DNA of 10,060 nucleotides from Marinilabilia sp. UBA5340 (GTDB lineage: Bacteria > Bacteroidota > Bacteroidia > Bacteroidales > Marinilabiliaceae): the NCBI GenBank assembly GCA_002411085.1, contig DHQK01000099.1, forward strand, positions 1 to 10,060, written 5' to 3'. The position numbers were made by a program, and so were the translations under genes. Within the stretch, counting starts at the first letter, position 1. Each line of letters starts with the position of its first letter. The notes beneath the pieces are model-generated. The model was given only the letters and a program-made list of their open reading frames with translations, searched no databases and was not told the DNA's origin. Positions 5,431-10,060 of the stretch are shown in pieces.

Positions 5431-5949
5431 ATGAAAAAAACAGATAAAAGCGCACTGATTAAAGAGCTTTCAGAAAATATCAATGAGTACAGCCACTTTT
5501 ATGTGACTGATACCCTCGGATTGAATGCCTCTCAAACCAGCGATTTGCGTCGTGCTTGTTTTAACAAGGACATTAAGATGATGGTGGTGAAGAACACCCT
5601 CTTCCAATTGGCCCTTGAGCAAAGCGAAAAGCAGGTTGAAGGCATGGAGGAAGCCTTTAAAGGTACTTCTGCTGTTCTTTTCTGTAATACAGGAAATGCT
5701 CCTGCCAAACTTATCAAAGAATTCCAGAAAGCCACTGAAAAGCCCGTATTGAAAGGGGCTTATGTGGAGGAATCTGTGTATATGGGCAGTGATCAATTAG
5801 AGGCACTTAGTACCATTAAATCTAAGGAAGAATTGCTTGGCGATGTTATCGGGCTGCTGCAGTCACCTGCGAAGAACGTTATTTCCGCTCTGCAATCCGG
5901 AGGAACCAAAATTCACGGAATTCTCCAGACCCTTAGTGAAAAAGAATAA
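5431..5949 (+). CDS. rplJ: Large ribosomal subunit protein uL10
   Basis: This 172-residue protein is the stalk base that holds L7/L12 dimers. The globular N-terminal domain shows SALIKELSENINEYSHFYV, a DLRR motif, and MVVKNTLFQLALE (about residues 51-63). The central part contains GTSAVLFCNTGNAPAKLIK. The C-terminal helix (PAKNVISALQSGGTKIHGIL) is where L12 dimers dock. Length fits bacterial L10. The gap before it is only 31 bp, so the long L10-binding leader known before rplJ in E. coli and Bacillus is not present here. Any feedback control must act elsewhere, for example upstream of rplK. rplL follows after 42 bp. Confidence 0.98.
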   Translation: MKKTDKSALIKELSENINEYSHFYVTDTLGLNASQTSDLRRACFNKDIKMMVVKNTLFQLALEQSEKQVEGMEEAFKGTSAVLFCNTGNAPAKLIKEFQKATEKPVLKGAYVEESVYMGSDQLEALSTIKSKEELLGDVIGLLQSPAKNVISALQSGGTKIHGILQTLSEKE

Positions 5950-5991
5950 ATTTTTACAAACTGAAATTGAAATTATTTAATACCTAGAACA

Positions 5992-6369
5992 ATGGCAGAT
6001 ATTAAAAAACTTGCAGAAGAATTAGTGAATTTGACTGTAAAAGATGTTAACGAGCTTGCTGAAATTTTGAAAGAAGAATATGGCATTGAGCCTGCAGCTG
6101 CTGCTGTAGCTGTTGCTGGTGGTGCTGCTGCCGGTGAAGCTGAAGGTGGTGCTGAGCAAACTGAATTTGACGTTATCCTCAAATCAGCAGGTGGTTCTAA
6201 ACTTGCCATCGTAAAACTGGTTAAGGAAATGACTGGTGTTGGCCTGAAAGAAGCCAAAGAAGTTGTTGATAAAGCGCCTGCTCCTATTAAGGAAAAAGTA
6301 TCTAAAGAAGAAGCTGAAAGCCTTAAATCTCAATTAGAAGAAGCTGGAGCAGAAGTTGAACTTAAGTAA
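5992..6369 (+). CDS. rplL: Large ribosomal subunit protein bL12 (L7/L12)
   Basis: The 125-residue acidic protein has the three classic parts. The N-terminal dimerisation helices (1 to about 32, KKLAEELVNLTVKDVNELAE) are followed by an Ala/Gly-rich hinge (about 34-56, PAAAAVAVAGGAAAGEA). The C-terminal factor-binding domain holds EFDVILKSAGGSKLAIVKLV, MTGVGLKEAKEVVD and the end EEAGAEVELK. Dimers of it on L10 recruit EF-Tu, EF-G and IF2 and stimulate their GTPase. It ends the ribosomal protein part of the operon; the next 105 bases hold a strong hairpin before rpoB. No own promoter is visible in the 42-bp gap after rplJ. Confidence 0.98.
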   Translation: MADIKKLAEELVNLTVKDVNELAEILKEEYGIEPAAAAVAVAGGAAAGEAEGGAEQTEFDVILKSAGGSKLAIVKLVKEMTGVGLKEAKEVVDKAPAPIKEKVSKEEAESLKSQLEEAGAEVELK

Positions 6370-6398
6370 ACAGGACAATATACCTGAAATATGGTGAC

Positions 6399-6437
6399 GG
6401 TTTAGGAACCCATGCTTATGGGATCCTAAACCTTTTT
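6399..6437 (+). terminator. Attenuator/partial terminator between rplL and rpoB
   Basis: Arms 6399-6413 and 6418-6432 form a 15-bp stem with one A-A mismatch (6408/6423) and a GCTT tetraloop, directly followed by TTTTT (6433-6437). The form is a textbook intrinsic terminator. In E. coli a partial terminator at the same place lowers rpoBC expression relative to the ribosomal genes. No consensus promoter is seen between this hairpin and the rpoB ATG, so rpoB transcription must come mainly from readthrough. Confidence 0.85.
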
Positions 6438-6474
6438 ATGCTTATATGTTTAAGTTCAAATAATTTGTTGATAG

Positions 6475-9400
6475 ATGACTCCAATTACTACCGAAAGGAT
6501 TAGCTTTGCTACCATCAAAAACCAGCTGGACTATCCTGACTTCCTGGAAATTCAGCTGAAATCTTTCCGTGAATTCTTCCAAATGGGAACTACCCCCGAG
6601 GAAAGGAAAAATGAGGGGTTATGGCAGGTTTTTATGGAGAATTTTCCCATTACCGATACCCGAAACAATTTTGTGCTCGAGTTTCTGGACTTTGGGATCG
6701 ATCCTGCCCGATACACCATCGAAGAATGCATCGAGAGAGGACTGACTTATTGCGTACCTCTGAAAGCCAAACTTAAACTGTATTGTACTGATCCTGAACA
6801 TGAAGATTTTGATACAGTGGTTCAGGATGTTTATCTGGGCACTGTGCCGTACATGACCGATAAAGGTAGCTTCATTATTAATGGTGCCGAAAGGGTCATC
6901 GTTTCTCAGTTGCACCGTTCACCGGGTGTGTTCTTTGGTCAGAGTGTACATGCCAATGGAACCAAACTTTATTCTGCCAGGATTATTCCGTTTAAAGGTT
7001 CCTGGATTGAGTTTGCCACTGACATCAACAATGTGATGTATGCTTACATCGACAGGAAAAAGAAATTACCTGTTACCACTTTGTTGAGGGCCATTGGATA
7101 CGAAAGTGATAAAGAGGTACTCGAAATATTTGACCTGGCCGACGAAATTAAAGTCTCCAAAACAGCACTTAAAAAAGTAGTAGGGCGCAAGCTTGCTGCA
7201 CGAGTGCTTAAAACCTGGATCGAAGACTTCGTCGATGAGGATACCGGTGAAGTGGTATCTATCGAACGTAACGAAGTAGTTATTGACCGGGAAACTGTTT
7301 TGGAAGAAGAGCATATCGAGGAAATTATCGACTCGGGAACCAAAACCATTTTATTGCATAAGGAAGATCAGAACCTTTCTGATTTTGCTATTATATACAA
7401 TACGCTTCAGAAAGACCCGTGTAACTCGGAAAAGGAAGCGGTTGTTCACATCTATCGACAATTACGTAACGCCGAACCACCGGATGAGGCAACTGCTCGT
7501 GACGTTATCGACAAGTTATTCTTTTCGGATAAACGTTATGATCTTGGTGATGTTGGTCGTTACCGCTTAAACAAGAAGCTGAATCTTAATATTGATCTGG
7601 ATACCAAGGTGCTTACCCGCGACGATATGATCGCTATTATTAAGTACCTGATTGAATTGATCAATTCAAAGACGGAAGTGGATGATATTGACCACTTGAG
7701 TAACCGTCGTGTTCGTACCGTGGGTGAGCAGATGGCCAATCAGTTTGGTGTTGGTCTGGCCCGTATGGCCCGGACCATTCGCGAGCGCATGAACGTTCGT
7801 GACAATGAGGTGTTTACTCCGATTGATCTGATCAACAGTAAAACCTTATCATCTGTAATCAATAGTTTCTTCGGTACTAATGCACTATCGCAGTTTATGG
7901 ATCAGACCAATCCATTGGCTGAGATTACGCATAAAAGACGTATGTCAGCTTTGGGACCTGGTGGTCTGTCACGGGAACGTGCCGGTTTTGAGGTACGTGA
8001 CGTTCATTATACCCATTATGGGCGTTTGTGTCCTATTGAGACACCTGAAGGTCCCAACATTGGTCTGATTTCGTCACTTTGTGTGTTTGCGAAGATCAAT
8101 AATCTTGGATTTATTGAAACTCCATACCGGAAAGTGGAAACCAGCAAGGTGGACTTGACCAATGAAGGGGTTTATTATCTGACTGCGGAGGAAGAAGAAT
8201 CCAAAATCATTGCACAGGCTAATGCACCGTTGGATGAGGAAGGGGTTTTTGCTAACAGTAAAGTGAAAGCGCGTCACGATGGTGATTTCCCCTTGATTGA
8301 TCGGGAGGAAATTGACCTGATGGATGTGGCACCTAACCAGATTGCCTCAGTTGCTGCATCGCTGATTCCTTTCCTTGAGCATGATGATGCCAACCGTGCT
8401 TTGATGGGATCTAACATGATGCGTCAGGCAGTTCCTTTGTTGCGTCCTGAAGCTCCTATTGTAGGAACTGGCCTTGAAGGTAAACTGATACGTGATTCCC
8501 GTACACAGATTGTGGCCGAAGGATACGGTGTTGTGGAGTATGTGGATGCTACAGAGATTGTATTGAGATATGATCTTACTGATGAAGAGAAGTTTGTGAG
8601 TTTTGAGCCTGAAACGAAACGATACAAACTTATCAAATATAAGAAAACCAACCAGAGTACCACTGTAGACATGAAGCCCCTTGTCAAAAAGGGCGATCGT
8701 GTTGAACCTGGTCAGATTCTGACAGAAGGATACTCTACTCAAAAAGGGGAACTCGCATTGGGACGTAACCTGAAAGTGGCATTTATGCCCTGGAAAGGAT
8801 ACAACTTTGAGGATGCGATTGTAATCTCTGAGAAACTTGTTCGAGAAGATGTATTTACTTCGGTTCATATTGATGAGTATTCTCTTGAGGTGCGTGATAC
8901 TAAGAGAGGTTTGGAAGAGCTTACTTCGGATATTCCCAACGTGAGCGAGGATGCTACCAAAGAATTGGACGAAAATGGTCTGATCCGTGTGGGAGCTCAT
9001 GTGAAACCGGGTGATATTCTGATTGGAAAAATCACTCCCAAAGGAGAAAGTGATCCTACTCCTGAAGAAAAATTGCTGAGAGCCATTTTTGGTGAAAAAG
9101 CTGGTGATGTGAAAGATGCTTCTTTGAAAGCTTCTCCATCATTGTCAGGTGTGGTGATTGACAAAAAGCTGTTCTCCCGCGTGGTAAAAGACCGCAAGAA
9201 CAGAACAAGCGATAAGCCTGCACTGGCAAAAATTGATCAGGAATTTGAGCGTTCTATCGAGGAGATCAAAGGTCGTCTTGTAGACAAACTGTTTTCTCTG
9301 ATTAATGGAAAAACCAGTCAGGGTGTAAAAGATTATCTCGGAGCCGATCTTATTTCCAAGGGAACTAAGTTCACTCAGAAAATTCTTCAGGATCTTGATT

Positions 9401-10060
9401 ATTTGTCAGTAAATCCGAATAAATGGACTACTGATAAAGATAAGAATGAGCTTATATCACGGGTAATTCATAATTACCGGATGAAGCATAAGCAGTTGGA
9501 AGCCAAAGAGAAAAGGCAGAAGTATAATCTGACTATTGGAGATGAATTGCCTGCAGGTATTGTGCAGCTGGCCAAAGTTTACATTGCCAAGAAACGGAAA
9601 ATTACCGTTGGTGATAAAATGGCCGGACGACATGGTAACAAAGGTATTGTTTCCAGAATTGTACGTCAGGAAGATATGCCTTTCCTAGAGGATGGAACGC
9701 CTGTGGATATTGTATTGAACCCGCTGGGTGTACCTTCAAGGATGAACCTTGGTCAGATTTATGAGACGGTTCTTGCCTGGGCAGGGGATGTTCTTGGAGT
9801 TAAGTTTGCAACTCCGATTTTTGACGGTGCCTCAAATGAGGATCTTACAGACTGGACGCGCAAAGCCAATGTGCCTGATTTCGGTAAGAGTTATCTGTAT
9901 GATGGAGGTACCGGAGAGCGTTTCCACCAACCAGCTACAGTAGGTATTATATACATGCTGAAGCTTGGACACATGGTTGAAGACAAGATGCACGCACGTT
10001 CCATTGGTCCTTATTCTCTTATTACGCAGCAGCCTTTGGGTGGTAAAGCACAGTTTGGTG
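6475..10060 (+). CDS. rpoB: RNA polymerase beta subunit (3' end beyond window)
   Basis: The frame is open from the ATG at 6475 to the window edge, giving 1195 codons; Bacteroidia RpoB is about 1270 residues, so roughly 75 are missing. The N-terminus (ERISFATIKNQLDYPDFLEI) and the lobe and protrusion regions are family-typical. The rifampicin pocket LSQFMDQTNPLAEITHKRR is at about 471-489, followed by SALGPGG; D476, H486 and S491 (E. coli D516, H526, S531) are wild type. The flap region carries PGDILIGKITPKGESDPTPEEKLL (about 845-868). Catalytic-centre lysines sit in VGDKMAGRHGNKG (K1048, K1056). The H1173 segment (EDKMHARSIGPY) is at the end. I translated every 60-base block and saw no frameshift or stop. 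rpoC is expected next. Confidence 0.98.
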   Translation, partial: MTPITTERISFATIKNQLDYPDFLEIQLKSFREFFQMGTTPEERKNEGLWQVFMENFPITDTRNNFVLEFLDFGIDPARYTIEECIERGLTYCVPLKAKLKLYCTDPEHEDFDTVVQDVYLGTVPYMTDKGSFIINGAERVIVSQLHRSPGVFFGQSVHANGTKLYSARIIPFKGSWIEFATDINNVMYAYIDRKKKLPVTTLLRAIGYESDKEVLEIFDLADEIKVSKTALKKVVGRKLAARVLKTWIEDFVDEDTGEVVSIERNEVVIDRETVLEEEHIEEIIDSGTKTILLHKEDQNLSDFAIIYNTLQKDPCNSEKEAVVHIYRQLRNAEPPDEATARDVIDKLFFSDKRYDLGDVGRYRLNKKLNLNIDLDTKVLTRDDMIAIIKYLIELINSKTEVDDIDHLSNRRVRTVGEQMANQFGVGLARMARTIRERMNVRDNEVFTPIDLINSKTLSSVINSFFGTNALSQFMDQTNPLAEITHKRRMSALGPGGLSRERAGFEVRDVHYTHYGRLCPIETPEGPNIGLISSLCVFAKINNLGFIETPYRKVETSKVDLTNEGVYYLTAEEEESKIIAQANAPLDEEGVFANSKVKARHDGDFPLIDREEIDLMDVAPNQIASVAASLIPFLEHDDANRALMGSNMMRQAVPLLRPEAPIVGTGLEGKLIRDSRTQIVAEGYGVVEYVDATEIVLRYDLTDEEKFVSFEPETKRYKLIKYKKTNQSTTVDMKPLVKKGDRVEPGQILTEGYSTQKGELALGRNLKVAFMPWKGYNFEDAIVISEKLVREDVFTSVHIDEYSLEVRDTKRGLEELTSDIPNVSEDATKELDENGLIRVGAHVKPGDILIGKITPKGESDPTPEEKLLRAIFGEKAGDVKDASLKASPSLSGVVIDKKLFSRVVKDRKNRTSDKPALAKIDQEFERSIEEIKGRLVDKLFSLINGKTSQGVKDYLGADLISKGTKFTQKILQDLDYLSVNPNKWTTDKDKNELISRVIHNYRMKHKQLEAKEKRQKYNLTIGDELPAGIVQLAKVYIAKKRKITVGDKMAGRHGNKGIVSRIVRQEDMPFLEDGTPVDIVLNPLGVPSRMNLGQIYETVLAWAGDVLGVKFATPIFDGASNEDLTDWTRKANVPDFGKSYLYDGGTGERFHQPATVGIIYMLKLGHMVEDKMHARSIGPYSLITQQPLGGKAQFG

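Noticed and set aside
8347..9000. Long minus-strand open frame opposite rpoB (217 codons)
   Set aside because: It is antisense to a strongly conserved part of RpoB, has no recognisable protein features, and is explained by rpoB codon bias. The other minus-strand frames opposite tuf, rplA and rplJ were rejected for the same reason.

Overview
This window is a core housekeeping segment of a Bacteroidota (class Bacteroidia) chromosome. The protein sequences point there: the RpoB N-terminus and rifampicin region, a short bS21, a 64-residue SecE and EF-Tu all look Bacteroidia-like. So does the order rpsU-xerC-hpf-tuf-tRNA-Trp-secE-nusG-rplK-rplA-rplJ-rplL-rpoB. Promoter-like sites have the TTTG / TAnnTTTG form of this phylum instead of the E. 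coli -35/-10 form. The genus cannot be named from the sequence alone. All genes are on the + strand, and I see no insertion sequence, prophage, CRISPR array or accessory island.

Left part (1-2003): rpsU (bS21) is followed by a very strong hairpin whose T-tract ends three bases before the xerC start codon. XerC, the tyrosine recombinase for chromosome dimer resolution, is followed 19 bp later by hpf, a short hibernation promoting factor. A 357-bp gene-free stretch then leads to tuf. It holds a consensus promoter, an 18-bp hairpin and a second, weaker promoter. From memory of related genomes, a cluster of tRNA genes usually sits in this place. I find none here.

Middle part (2004-4130): tuf (EF-Tu) ends in a zone where a consensus promoter and a hairpin overlap, followed by tRNA-Trp(CCA), secE and nusG. 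Translation elongation, protein export and transcription elongation genes are therefore adjacent.

Right part (4131-10060): the rplKAJL cluster encodes L11, L1, L10 and L7/L12, which build the L1 stalk and the factor-binding stalk of the 50S subunit. It is separated from rpoB by a clear hairpin plus T5 tract, placed like the partial terminator known between rplL and rpoB in E. coli. rpoB is intact and in frame but runs off the right edge after 1195 codons.

The interest lies in regulatory sequence, not in a new system: the rpsU/xerC hairpin, the tRNA-less tuf leader, the overlapping terminator and promoter before tRNA-Trp, the rplL-rpoB attenuator, and a Shine-Dalgarno-like site before hpf but none before rpsU. 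I found no convincing previously undescribed multi-gene system.
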